Positions 7,486-15,000 of a stretch of DNA of 15,000 nt are shown here, piece after piece. The stretch lies in the NCBI GenBank assembly GCA_963170055.1, contig CAUJGJ010000085.1:800201-815200 (forward strand), in the 5' to 3' direction. The notes under the pieces are model-generated. The model saw only the letters and a program-made list of their open reading frames with translations, was not told where the DNA came from and searched no databases. This stretch comes from Halisarca cf. caerulea (Eukaryota > Porifera > Demospongiae > Chondrillida > Halisarcidae). The translations under genes and the position numbers were made by a program. The stretch's first letter is position 1; each line of letters begins with the position of its first letter.

Positions 7486-7853
7486 CTTCATCCCACAGTA
7501 CTGTGTGCTCCACTGGTGCTATGTATGTGCACTTCATCCCACAGTACTGTGTGCTCCACTGGTGTTGTGTATGTGTACTTCATCCCACAGTACTGTGTGC
7601 TTCACTGGTGCTATGTATGTGTACTTCATCCCACAGTACTGTGTGCTCCACTGGTGCTATGTATGTGCACTTCATCCCACAGTACTGTGTGCTCCACTGG
7701 TGTTGTGTATGTGTACTTCATCCCACAGTACTGTGTGCTTCACTGGTGCTATGTATGTGTACTTCATCCCACAGTACTGTGTGCTCCACTGGTGCTATGT
7801 ATGTGTACTTCATCCCACAGTACTGTGTGCTCCACTGGTGCTGTGTATGTGTA
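7486..7853. repeat. 46-bp tandem repeat, eight copies
   Basis: Eight head-to-tail 46-bp units start at 7486, 7532, 7578, 7624, 7670, 7716, 7762 and 7808. Variable sites sort them as A-B-C-A-B-C-D-E, so units 1-3 and 4-6 form a 138-bp higher-order repeat. Each unit contains the 12-bp palindrome CACAGTACTGTG. Because 46 is not a multiple of three and the unit has no stop on this strand, all three plus-strand frames are open and encode the same peptides in rotation. These open frames are by-products of the repeat, not genes. Confidence 0.95.
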
Positions 7854-7965
7854 CTGTGGTCTGTGTATCTAATGCATTGTCACATGATAACATATGTTCG
7901 TCTTGCTACGTAAGTACATGTGGTTTATGTTGAAGTATAGAGTGTCTATGGTTGAAGTCAGTGTA
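7854..7965. other. Short spacer between tandem repeat and duplicated block
   Basis: TG- and GTAC-rich sequence with no gene. A degenerate partial unit (CTGTGGTCTGTGTAT) follows the last full repeat unit. Confidence 0.4.
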
Positions 7966-8277
7966 CGTATGTATGTAAATGCAGCAATGATATAACTTTC
8001 ATGTGACATCGCTTTTATGTTTATTATACAGTATAGCCTTTGTATGTACCATGTGTGTGTACTGTGGCCATGTGACAGTCACCTGCAGGTTGATGATGAT
8101 GTGCATGTACTGTGGTCATGTGACAGTCACCTGCAGGTTGGTGATGTGTTGTATTTTGGTCATGTGACAGTCACATGTACATAGGTTGGTAATGATGATC
8201 TTCATAACTTAGGACACCTTCAGACTAACTCCTGCCAAATATGGTAGTGGGTGCGTGGTGATTTGTGGATCTGAACC

Positions 8278-8280
<3 letters not shown>

Positions 8281-8328
<48 letters not shown>

Positions 8329-8340
8329 TGTGTGTGTGTT

Positions 8341-8373
<33 letters not shown>

Positions 8374-8375
8374 GT
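8281..8375. repeat. (TG)n microsatellite with regular TTT interruptions
   Basis: TG repeat with TTT at 8325-8327, 8339-8341 and 8353-8355, exactly 14 bp apart, so a 14-bp unit has itself been amplified inside the array. Confidence 0.95.
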
Positions 8376-8643
8376 AAATGTATGTATGTACGTAAATGCA
8401 GTGAAGATACACCTTTTATGTAAAATCGAACTTATGTATATACAGCCTTTGTATTTACAATGTGTGTGTACTGTGGTCATGTGACAGTCACCTGCAGGTT
8501 GATGATGTGTTTGTATTTTGGTCATGTGACAGTCACATGTACATAGGTTGGTGGTGATGATCTTCATAACTTAGGACACCTTCAGACTGTGTCTCCTGCC
8601 AAATATGGTAGTGGGTGCGTGGTGATTTGTTGATCTCAACCAA

Positions 8644-8645
<2 letters not shown>

Positions 8646-8706
<61 letters not shown>
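8646..8706. repeat. (TG)n microsatellite, 61 bp
   Basis: Perfect GT/TG repeat, followed by a self-complementary GCACGCACGTGCGTACGTGC stretch and then GCATGCATGC. It is the tail of the second copy of the duplicated block. Confidence 0.95.
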
Positions 8707-8707
<1 letters not shown>

Positions 8708-8893
8708 ACGCACGTGCGTACGTGCATGCATGCATGTGTACATACACACATGATCCTACATATGTGAATATGTGCACATGTTCTTGTATAATGTGTTTAA
8801 CACGTACAGTTTATTGTGGTGGTAAATTTTGGGATATGTACATGTGTATGTGCTTGTTTATCTACCATGTAGCTGTTTTGCTGTGTGCATGTA

Positions 8894-8898
<5 letters not shown>

Positions 8899-8977
<79 letters not shown>
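8899..8977. repeat. (TG)n microsatellite, 79 bp
   Basis: Perfect GT repeat preceded by GTATGTAT. The frames across it are artefacts. Confidence 0.95.
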
Positions 8978-8979
<2 letters not shown>

Positions 8980-9314
8980 CATGTAGGTGTATGGTGATAC
9001 AAATGTATGTAAATGTTTACATATTGGTGTGTGTGCATGTACGTGTATGCAAATTCTCCATCCTTAATGTAGGTATATAGTTGTTGAGGTGTATATGCAT
9101 TAGTATGGCACACATGCATATGTAAATGTACATTATTGTTATTATTATTATTATTACTGTGTAATGTGTACAAACACTAAGACAAGACTGTCCAATAGAG
9201 CACACCACAAATAGCTGAATGTCATTTAGTCCACCAACATTAGTTTCAGAATCTATCTTACCACATCTTGATCACTGTTTTTCTGATAATGAGTTTGGAA
9301 CAATCACAATCTAG
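8978..9314. other. Spacer, no gene recognised
   Basis: TG/GTAC-rich spacer with a short (ATT)n run at 9132-9156. No coding features on either strand. Confidence 0.4.
9132..9156. repeat. (ATT)n microsatellite
   Basis: Eight ATT-like triplets with one GTT interruption. Confidence 0.9.
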
Positions 9315-9387
9315 GATCAGAGCCACCTGCCCCTCACAGCTCAAATCCAGGAAGTTGGCAACCAGATTAATCGCTTTGGAATAAAGC
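9315..9387 (+). CDS. Possible small internal exon
   Basis: Between a plausible acceptor (CACAATCTAG) and a donor-like C|GTACAT the frame reads DQSHLPLTAQIQEVGNQINR and then FGIKR, which looks protein-like in an otherwise repeat-filled stretch. It would end in phase 1, whereas the terminal exon at 9717 wants an upstream exon in phase 2. The two do not join directly, so either another exon lies between them or this is not real. No family is recognised. Confidence 0.2.
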
Positions 9388-9716
9388 GTACATCTATATA
9401 TATGCACATCTCCTTACACACTTCACTGGAGCATCGAGTGTATAAAGTGAATTGTGAGCATGTTGTTTTAGTGTGTTTAATGGCAGAGAAGACACACACA
9501 ACACATGCAAGCACAAGTACCCCCCCCCCCCCACACACACACACTTGCATATTATGTTTACTAGTCATACATTTGTGTATGGATATACGTACTATTATTA
9601 TGTCAATTGGAAGCCTTACCTTACTCATCCACAGTTCATAATAAGCATTCTGGTATGTGAAATATCCAGCCCTAGCTTCACAACTCTATCCTATCCCCCC
9701 CTCCCCCCCCCCTCAG
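9388..9716. other. Spacer or intron with a C-tract
   Basis: No exon seen. It includes 13 consecutive C followed by (AC)6 at 9520-9544. It ends in a very C-rich pyrimidine tract (about 9695-9714) before the AG at 9715-9716, which is a strong splice acceptor for the exon that follows. Confidence 0.5.
9520..9544. repeat. C13 run followed by (AC)6
   Basis: Homopolymer C (9520-9532) joined to (AC)6 (9533-9544). The opposite strand carries a G13 run able to form a quadruplex. Confidence 0.9.
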
Positions 9717-9978
9717 TCCTTGTCCCAGCAGTGCTCGTAGTGGTAGCAGACTCAGCCGCAGACCCAGTGCCCCCACTCCACTTGACAGCACGAGACAACC
9801 TGGTACTGAGAAGCAGAGACCGGGGGTCGTCTGGCACCAGAGAGCAGTGAGGGATCCACCACCCAAAGTCTACCCCCGTGGATCCATCTTCGGCATGCCC
9901 ACCCACATGAAGGGCTCCCACTACACCATCCATCCAGAGTGGCCGGACTTCTACCCAGCTGAGGACTTTGTCCACTAG
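9717..9978 (+). CDS. Terminal coding exon of an unidentified gene
   Basis: A C-rich tract and CCTCAG acceptor open a frame of 86 codons ending in TAG at 9976-9978. The first part is Ser/Arg/Pro-rich and looks disordered (SSARSGSRLSRRPSAPTPLD). The last 45 residues look like a conserved segment rich in aromatic, Pro and His residues: RDPPPKVYPRGSIFGMPTHM, then KGSHYTIHPEWPDFYP and an acidic end. The exon begins one base before a full codon, so the preceding exon must end in phase 2; I could not find it in the window. I do not recognise the protein. Short conserved Pro/Tyr/Trp-rich tails of this kind occur in some microtubule-associated ciliary proteins, but that is only an impression. A second frame (ending TGA at 9848-9850) lacks such features. 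Confidence 0.5.
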
Positions 9979-10515
9979 CTCTCTAGCTAGGATGCCAGTG
10001 GACCAGAGGAGGGAGAGCTACTGTTCATTGTATTGGACTTTGTATTGGAATATTTTTACAGTATACTACTGTAATGTTTGTATAAAATGTGACTTATTTA
10101 CTCACAATGCAGAGTAAATTATTTGAAATTATGTGCTTGGTATAGACTCCCCTATAATTATCCCTTGTTTAATATACAATAGACCATTTACACTCCTCAC
10201 TACTCTGCACTCAAGCCGTCATTGATGTAGATTGGGACATGTATGTGCAGTTATAAGACACATGATAACTTCCTACTATATATTATACTAGAAATAGTTC
10301 ATGTGAATTTGAAACCGCAATAATAAGGACACCATTTGGACCATAGTAAGCTGTCATGCATTATTATATATGGAGATGTCATACTCATTTAATAGGATTT
10401 AATGGGTATATGATAATAATATGGTAATGTATGCAAAGTATTTTTAATGTACATGTACCTGTGTGTGTGAGAGTGAGTGAGTGTTTGCATGTCTGCATGC
10501 ATGTATATTATGCAC

Positions 10516-10517
<2 letters not shown>
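9979..10517. other. 3' UTR and flank of the terminal exon
   Basis: AT-rich sequence without exons. No AATAAA is seen; TATAAA at 10081-10086, about 105 bp after the stop, is the best candidate for a variant polyadenylation signal. Beyond it I see nothing recognisable up to the TG array. Confidence 0.4.
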
Positions 10518-10606
<89 letters not shown>

Positions 10607-10634
10607 TGTGTATGTGTGTGTGTGTGTCTGTGTA
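10518..10634. repeat. (TG)n microsatellite with TA steps, about 117 bp
   Basis: GT/TG repeat interrupted by single TA steps near 10573, 10599 and 10611 and one TC near 10627. It is the longest and least pure of the arrays. Confidence 0.9.
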
Positions 10635-11034
10635 TAAATTTATGTTTGTGCATGCATATGTGTGTCAGAACAGCTTCCCGACGTCGCAACCAGATAATAT
10701 AATACTATGTAATAATGATTGACACCGTACTTGATCTGTAGAAACTGCACTCATCCTCATGACTCAGGTATATGGCATACTTGGTTTGTGCATGTTTGTG
10801 TTTGTGAGAACATGCAAGATCTGATTTTTGTAGAAAATGAACACAGCAATCTACAATAATAATTATTAATAATTACAATTAACTAAAATTATAACCTTTA
10901 TGCCACTGTTCTGGTATACATATCTATAATACTATACACTAGACATTCTTTTACGTAAGTTAGCATTGACACAGTAACATACAAAAATGTACATGTCATT
11001 GAGTCATTGACTCAGTAATAGTACACAGCCTGCT
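10635..11034. other. 3' flank of the minus-strand gene
   Basis: AT-rich, no exons. For the minus-strand gene a CATAAA (plus-strand 10898-10903) is the nearest variant polyadenylation signal, about 130 bp past its stop; no canonical AATAAA is present. It contains the AP-1-like palindrome at 11000-11014. Confidence 0.35.
11000..11014. promoter_or_regulatory. Double AP-1-type palindrome
   Basis: TGAGTCATTGACTCA is a perfect inverted repeat of the AP-1 (TRE) heptamer TGAGTCA around one central base. It lies 20 bp beyond the stop of the minus-strand gene, an unusual place for an enhancer element; function is unproven. Confidence 0.3.
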
Positions 11035-12466
11035 TCAAATGTATGTGGTGGTAAAGCCATTTTTCCTTGAATATTTGAGCCATACTATATGGTTGGGTGA
11101 CTGATGGGTCAAGACTTCATACGCACATTCATATGTTCCTGTTTCTTTATTGAACCTTAAGGAGCAAATAGGATTCTTTTGCAATTGAAACATTGTTACA
11201 CATAAATGCCTTAAACATTTAAGTTTTACATTTGAACTGAAAGAGCATACATCACGCCTGTGGATAAAATCACCTCCTTGAGGAGGGTTGACTAGTGTGC
11301 TTGTACTATCCCCCATCCAACCTTCAAGAGCATTGATGAAGTGCTGCTGGACACTTTTCATCTCTCTGGCTACTGGTGTGACTTTCTTTGCGGCAATTGT
11401 GTACAGACACACCTGTGGGTTTTCTGATCTTGCTGTAGGGGCTTTGATAATAGCAGTGAGCTCTTGAATAGCACTCCGTTTATCAGTACACATGTAATTA
11501 AATATTTTACACCTTGTGTCACCTTGTAGCAGGAGGCATTTCATTTCATCTGATTCAATAGTTTTCCCATTGCACTTGGTAACTCTTATGTAGTGTTTAA
11601 ATTCTATGACTCCAGATTTAGAAGTTGATATTAGGGCAATGTGCACACGGTGGCCAGTGCTTTTACTATCGCTTTCAGAAGCTTTTGCAACCCATTGAAC
11701 AATATCCATGAGTGGATGGACGGTTTGAGGGCTACCAGTTAAGTTTTGTTGCCAGTCCTTTTCAATAAGGTTCAAGACATCCATCAGAAATGGATTGCAG
11801 GCTTTGGTACCTCCAGAGAAAGGACAGTGTTTATCATGTGGGTGATTCCCATCTGCTTCTTCATCATTTAGCTTCTCAGTGCCTTTAATATCCCTAAAAG
11901 CATTCATAAAGTGTTGTTCAAAGGATGTCATGTGTTTAGATCCGAATGTGTTTACAAGACCACATTGAATCTTATATACAACAATTGCAGGAGAACTTTG
12001 ACCATTTAGTATGAATTCTAATATGGCTGTAGCCATTTCAATGTGGAAGCGTTGTATATTTGTACTTTGTGAAGATAGCTTCAAAGCCTTTGACTGACCA
12101 CCAAGCAGCTGTATCATTGCATATCTAATTGATCTTTCATGTGTCTGCCAGCGATCCTTCCTAGCCTCTGTTTGGCCTACGTAGTGTTTCCACTGGCCAT
12201 CAACTTTCAGCAATGCTACATAAATGTGTCCATCGTCCTCTGAAGTACTGATTTTAGCACACCTTTGTGCTATATCACGCAGTGGGTGGCCTTCCACACA
12301 TTTATCCTGGTCTGAACCCTTGCTGGGGCCATAATAGTGCACCCATTTATAATACTTCACATATTGTTGAGTGATTTTAGGCTTTTCAATTTTCTGCTGT
12401 TCAAACTTGCAAACTGTTTGAATGCCCTTGTATGTAGCCTTTTCTTTGGGGTGTAACAGTTTATAC
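11035..12466 (-). CDS. Tandem GIY-YIG-like nuclease domain protein, 3' exon
   Basis: An open frame of 476 codons ends in TGA (plus-strand 11035-11037). No ATG lies in frame upstream of residue 83 (counting from the GTG at 12360-12358), so translation must start in an earlier exon. A good acceptor (TCAACACAG) places the exon start at 12466. The protein is a tandem duplication of a unit of about 190 residues, at about 25-205 and 216-400. Unit 1 has GHIYVALL (44-51), HYVGQT (59-64), Arg70 and His74, matching the GIY, YIG, Arg and His/Tyr positions of GIY-YIG endonucleases, with Glu148 in SFEQHF as the likely metal-binding Glu. Unit 2 aligns (HPLMDIVQ, HRVHIALI, KHYIRVTK, VQQHFINAL) but has lost the YIG Gly and the Glu. 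Each unit ends with a shared H-x2-(K/D)-x-C-x-FS segment. GIY-YIG domains cut DNA in repair, homing and some retroelements. The product could also be a non-catalytic derivative. The gene is probably host or transposon derived; I cannot tell which. Confidence 0.6.
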
Positions 12467-12534
12467 CTGTGTTGACAAGAGTTATATAAACAGGGAATAA
12501 TTTAAGTATTTCATGATTCAGAATATGCATATCG
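12467..12534. other. Intron upstream of the GIY-YIG exon (start)
   Basis: On the minus strand this is the intron 5' of the acceptor at 12467-12468. The frame remains open to 12501, but without Met and with lower coding character, so I exclude it from the exon. Confidence 0.4.
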
Positions 12535-12934
12535 TAGAAGTTGAAACTTTTGCACAATTAAAGTTTCATGAATTTTGCGAGTGAAGAGACATTCACAAAA
12601 GTTTAATTCGCAAATTTCAAAGTTTACTAGACACGATAATCCGATTCAGAGTAAACGAAGGCCCTTCGTTGTTTGTTGTTCAACCCACAATGGCCCACTC
12701 CTCAATAGATTAGGCAGTTCATTGTATGAAGATTCCTTCAAAACGGCTGTCATGTGTAAAGGGAAGAGAGCCTTGCAACAACCTTGCAAACAAGTGTTGT
12801 TTCTGGTGCTTATACAGGAGTTAAACGCCAGGGGTGTTACAGTGAGGTAGTCTTGATTTACAAAACTAAAAACGTGAAAAAATTGCAAAGTCCTCATTCG
12901 CGAAACTTTAGCCATGTGAAAGTTTCAACTTCTA
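12535..12934. mobile_element. 400-bp inverted-repeat element
   Basis: The left end (TAGAAGTTGAAACTTTTGCA) and the inverted right end (TAGAAGTTGAAACTTTCACA) match for 14 perfect bases. A looser arm continues for some 60 bp, with AAAGTTTC and TTTGCGA/TCGCGAA motifs on both sides. The interior (about 12655-12850) is not related to the arms. A minus-strand frame of 89 codons across it (12646-12915) has no known domain. I read it as a non-autonomous DNA transposon. Target duplication is unclear, so the superfamily is open. Confidence 0.6.
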
Positions 12935-13180
12935 TGGTAATATATGGAGTACAAGAGTATACTTCACATGTAGGGATGATGTGAAAACAAAATGCCTGCA
13001 CAGATGTTTGGGATATACACAGGGTATAACTGCCTATTAGACAGACATGAAAATGGCAATCACTTAGAAGTTACTCTAATACTCCACTTTATCTTCTGAA
13101 CACAGATGAGTGTGGGCTTAGTTTATAAACTGTAGAATGCAGTAACACATAATTATGTTATTACATTATTATGTTAGTTG
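12935..13180. other. Spacer, no gene recognised
   Basis: AT-rich, short frames only. Confidence 0.4.
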
Positions 13181-13224
13181 TTACCATATGGACTGAAACT
13201 TTCACAGTATTAAACTTTCGCAGT
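13181..13224. mobile_element. Terminus of a second copy of the 12535 element
   Basis: TTACCATA, then TGAAACTTTCACA, then AAACTTTCGC occur in the same order and nearly the same spacing as in the inverted right arm of the 12535-12934 element. No partner arm is seen downstream, so this is probably a solo end or relic. Confidence 0.45.
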
Positions 13225-14586
13225 TGCCAAATTTAATTGGAGGAAATTTCATGGACAGTTCATGCATCCTATGCATAATAAATTCAATAAAAATGGCCAC
13301 TGAACTAACAGCTGATCAAAAAAATCATGTACCATCATTTGTGACACAACATCTGTTAATTATTTATTGCTTCATCCTTTGGAGTTCATCACACACTGCT
13401 TGTGCGGTATAAAAAGGGTTAACTCATCACGGTCATGTTCAGGTTTCCCTTCTCCAGGGATCAAAGGGAATTCTGAATATGACCATCTGCAGATGAATCT
13501 CATGCAGAGTTCTTGTCGAAATAGCATAGGATTGACATAGCAGTAGCAAAAATGAAATTGTCTGCAGGGAATGGCAAGACAGCAGAAACGAATCTTAAAA
13601 TGTTGCTGCTGTACACTCGCAACAAAGAACAAAGTCAGTGGAGCACAAGTGCTCTCAACGTTATTGTGCAATCCATATATGCTTGCCATTTCGACTTCCA
13701 TTAGAAAAGAAGACAGTGCTGATTGATTTCCTGGATATGTATATACTTTTTGTGAAAGTTATGGTCCGTACAGTATAGAAAGCTGTAATATATAATGGTA
13801 ACCATTTCAAAAAGAAAGAAAACCAGCGTTGAAAAATAGCAGCTGTTTCTGGCAATTTTGCCTTTGCTGCAACTATATACCATCAAAGAAGGAATAGCAG
13901 TGAACCATTTGGAAAAAAAAACCCTGAGGATTAGGATAATAGCTAATGTGATGAAAGTTATGGGCAAAAAAGGCACTCGTTGGCATGGGATGAATGTATA
14001 TACATATAGGGAAAAAGTACCTGTAATTATAACACTTTCCCAAACTTTTTTTGCAAATTTCAACATAATATAGTGGGTCGATCACGATTGATGTAAAAAA
14101 TTAGATGACAAAAAGGGATTTTCACCTGTAGTAAACAAGTTTACATTCAACATCATGCAAAGCAGCCATTTCAATGACGTTTCATGTTTGTATAGGTATA
14201 ACGTCACCATAATCGCCTTAACTCCCATTCTGTTGATCTGTGAAATTTGTAATGTCATCTGAAAGCTGTGGGATTGATGAAATTGCAAACAACAACACCC
14301 GCTATAGGATTTGAACATGGTATGATCAGCTAAAATTACCAGGTGAATACAAATATATTTCAAATATTTGGTAGTAGGAGCGCTTGGACATACTATGTAC
14401 ATTGGTAGCTTTCTTTATTATACTGATGACAGTTTGTCCGCATGAAATTCAACACATAAGACAATAAATTACTTACTGGTCACATTGGACTTAATATTAT
14501 TAAAATAAATGTCTTCTGCATGGTAATTGACATCTTACGAATCACTTTTGTCATCATTTTATCTATGTATTTACATGAGTACTTAC
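13225..14586. other. Long region without a confident gene
   Basis: Frames on both strands are under 125 codons and show no domain I can name. A clean TATA box (GGTATAAAAAGGG, 13406-13418) stands out. About 30 bp downstream a plus-strand frame contains GFPSPGIKGNSEYDHLQMNL and stops at 13538-13540, which could be a decayed coding fragment. Sequence from 13710 to 14400 is AT-rich with TATATA clusters and resembles old transposon debris. If the GIY-YIG gene starts near 14600, this is its large first intron. Confidence 0.35.
13406..13418 (+). promoter_or_regulatory. TATA-box candidate
   Basis: GGTATAAAAAGGG is close to the ideal metazoan TATA consensus with GC-rich flanks. No convincing downstream gene is visible, so it may be the promoter of a decayed element. 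Confidence 0.3.
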
Positions 14587-15000
14587 TTCAGGTCACCATC
14601 CTTCTTCAGTTCGCAGGTGTGTTATGTCCGAATTCAGCCATAAGTGTAACATTATACGGTTTCACTCGATGAACTTCATTATAGCGCTAACCGCATGGGT
14701 TTGTCACGCGCAGATACTGCGCAAACTGGACGTATACGCGAAAATACGAAAAAGATGTTCGGACTCTTTCGTAAAACACGTGACAGCATGTGACTGTAGT
14801 CTGAAGAAGAGAGATGTTCGAGTGGAAATTTTATTTCAAAATTGCGGTGGTAAAAATCTCAACTCAGAGCAACGGCAATAGTGCCATCGGGTTCCCAATA
14901 GTTCAAACCGCGGTGAAAGATTCCTGGAGCTTTGTACCTTCTACCGTTCGAGTTATGTCCCGTGTTTTGTAGTTGGAGACCCCCGAAAACGACGGAAACC
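14587..15000. promoter_or_regulatory. CpG-rich segment, possible promoter and first exon
   Basis: CpG is frequent from about 14600 to the right edge (for example GTCACGCGCAGATACTGCGC and TATACGCGAAAATACG), in contrast with the CpG-poor rest of the window. A CACGTG E-box lies at 14777-14782. On the minus strand a donor CTGAA|GTAAGT falls at 14587/14586. That would suit a 5' exon of the minus-strand gene downstream, although no ATG in this stretch stays open to the donor in the needed phase, so it would be non-coding. A plus-strand gene beginning off the edge is equally possible. Confidence 0.35.

Larger units (their letters stand above)
7966..8706. repeat. Tandem duplication of a roughly 365-bp block with TG tail
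   Basis: Copy 1 (about 7966-8375) and copy 2 (about 8376-8706) share order and content: a GTATGTATGTAAATGCAG-like start, a segment near TACAGCCTTTGTAT, one or more CATGTGACAGTCAC motifs, and a near-identical core (8151-8280 versus 8513-8645, offset about 362). Each ends in a long TG array. The cores differ by a handful of substitutions and one short indel (AGACTAACTCC versus AGACTGTGTCTCC). Copy 1 has one extra internal unit of about 45 bp around 8097-8145. Confidence 0.85.

Noticed and set aside
7486..7853. CRISPR-like array
   Set aside because: The units are head-to-tail without spacers, so this is a satellite repeat; the genome is also clearly eukaryotic.
7390..7933. Three overlapping plus-strand open frames with His-Pro-Thr-Val-Leu-Cys-type repeats
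   Set aside because: They are the three readings of the 46-bp tandem repeat, open only because the unit lacks stops. No start, splice or domain evidence.
6492..10722. Many open frames of alternating Cys-Val or His-Thr
   Set aside because: Translations of the TG/CA microsatellites on either strand.
13372..13701. Minus-strand 109-codon frame beginning MEVEMASIYG
   Set aside because: It could hold a 5' exon of the GIY-YIG gene, but the downstream half is Cys/Phe-rich without pattern and I could not place a donor in the needed phase with confidence.
13858..14073. Plus-strand 71-codon basic frame
   Set aside because: AT-driven Lys/Ile composition, overlapping equally long frames on the other strand, no domain.
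1..15000. tRNA or rRNA genes, or bacterial-type features such as ribosome binding sites
   Set aside because: No cloverleaf with conserved A/B boxes and no rRNA-like conserved blocks were noticed on reading both strands; the gene style is eukaryotic.

Overview
The window looks like nuclear DNA of an invertebrate animal. Genes are split by short GT-AG introns (66-281 bp), there are long TG/CA microsatellites and palindromic AT/GTAC-rich spacers, and several short non-autonomous DNA transposons are present. The mix of Cys-rich exons, Mutator-like transposase genes and 'CAGTNGAAC' elements made me think of a marine sponge (demosponge). That is an inference from style, not a species identification.

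Layout. (1) 1-226: first coding exon of a minus-strand gene for a small Cys-rich protein that runs off the left edge, with a CRE/YY1-like promoter candidate at 464-485. (2) 1275-4999, perhaps to 5518: a plus-strand gene of at least nine exons. I assembled it by joining exons at splice sites that keep phase. The predicted product has two C2H2 zinc fingers, a Mutator-like (MULE) DDE transposase, a SWIM-type zinc motif and a C4HC3 PHD finger. Two frameshifts lie in its long second exon. (3) 2846-6440: three short elements with related inverted termini, one of them inside an intron of the transposase gene. (4) 6441-9300: no gene recognised. It holds an eight-copy 46-bp tandem repeat, a duplicated block of about 365 bp, and long TG arrays. 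(5) 9717-9978: what looks like the 3' terminal coding exon of a plus-strand gene I cannot name. (6) 11035-12466, minus strand: a long coding exon of a protein with two tandem GIY-YIG-like units, the second lacking key residues. (7) 12535-13224: a roughly 400-bp inverted-repeat element and a relic of a second copy. (8) 13225-15000: no confident gene, ending in a CpG-rich stretch that may be a promoter or first exon.

I see no operon-like cooperation between these genes. The strongest themes are transposon-derived enzymes (MULE transposase, GIY-YIG nuclease-like protein) and the miniature elements and repeats that fill the space between them.
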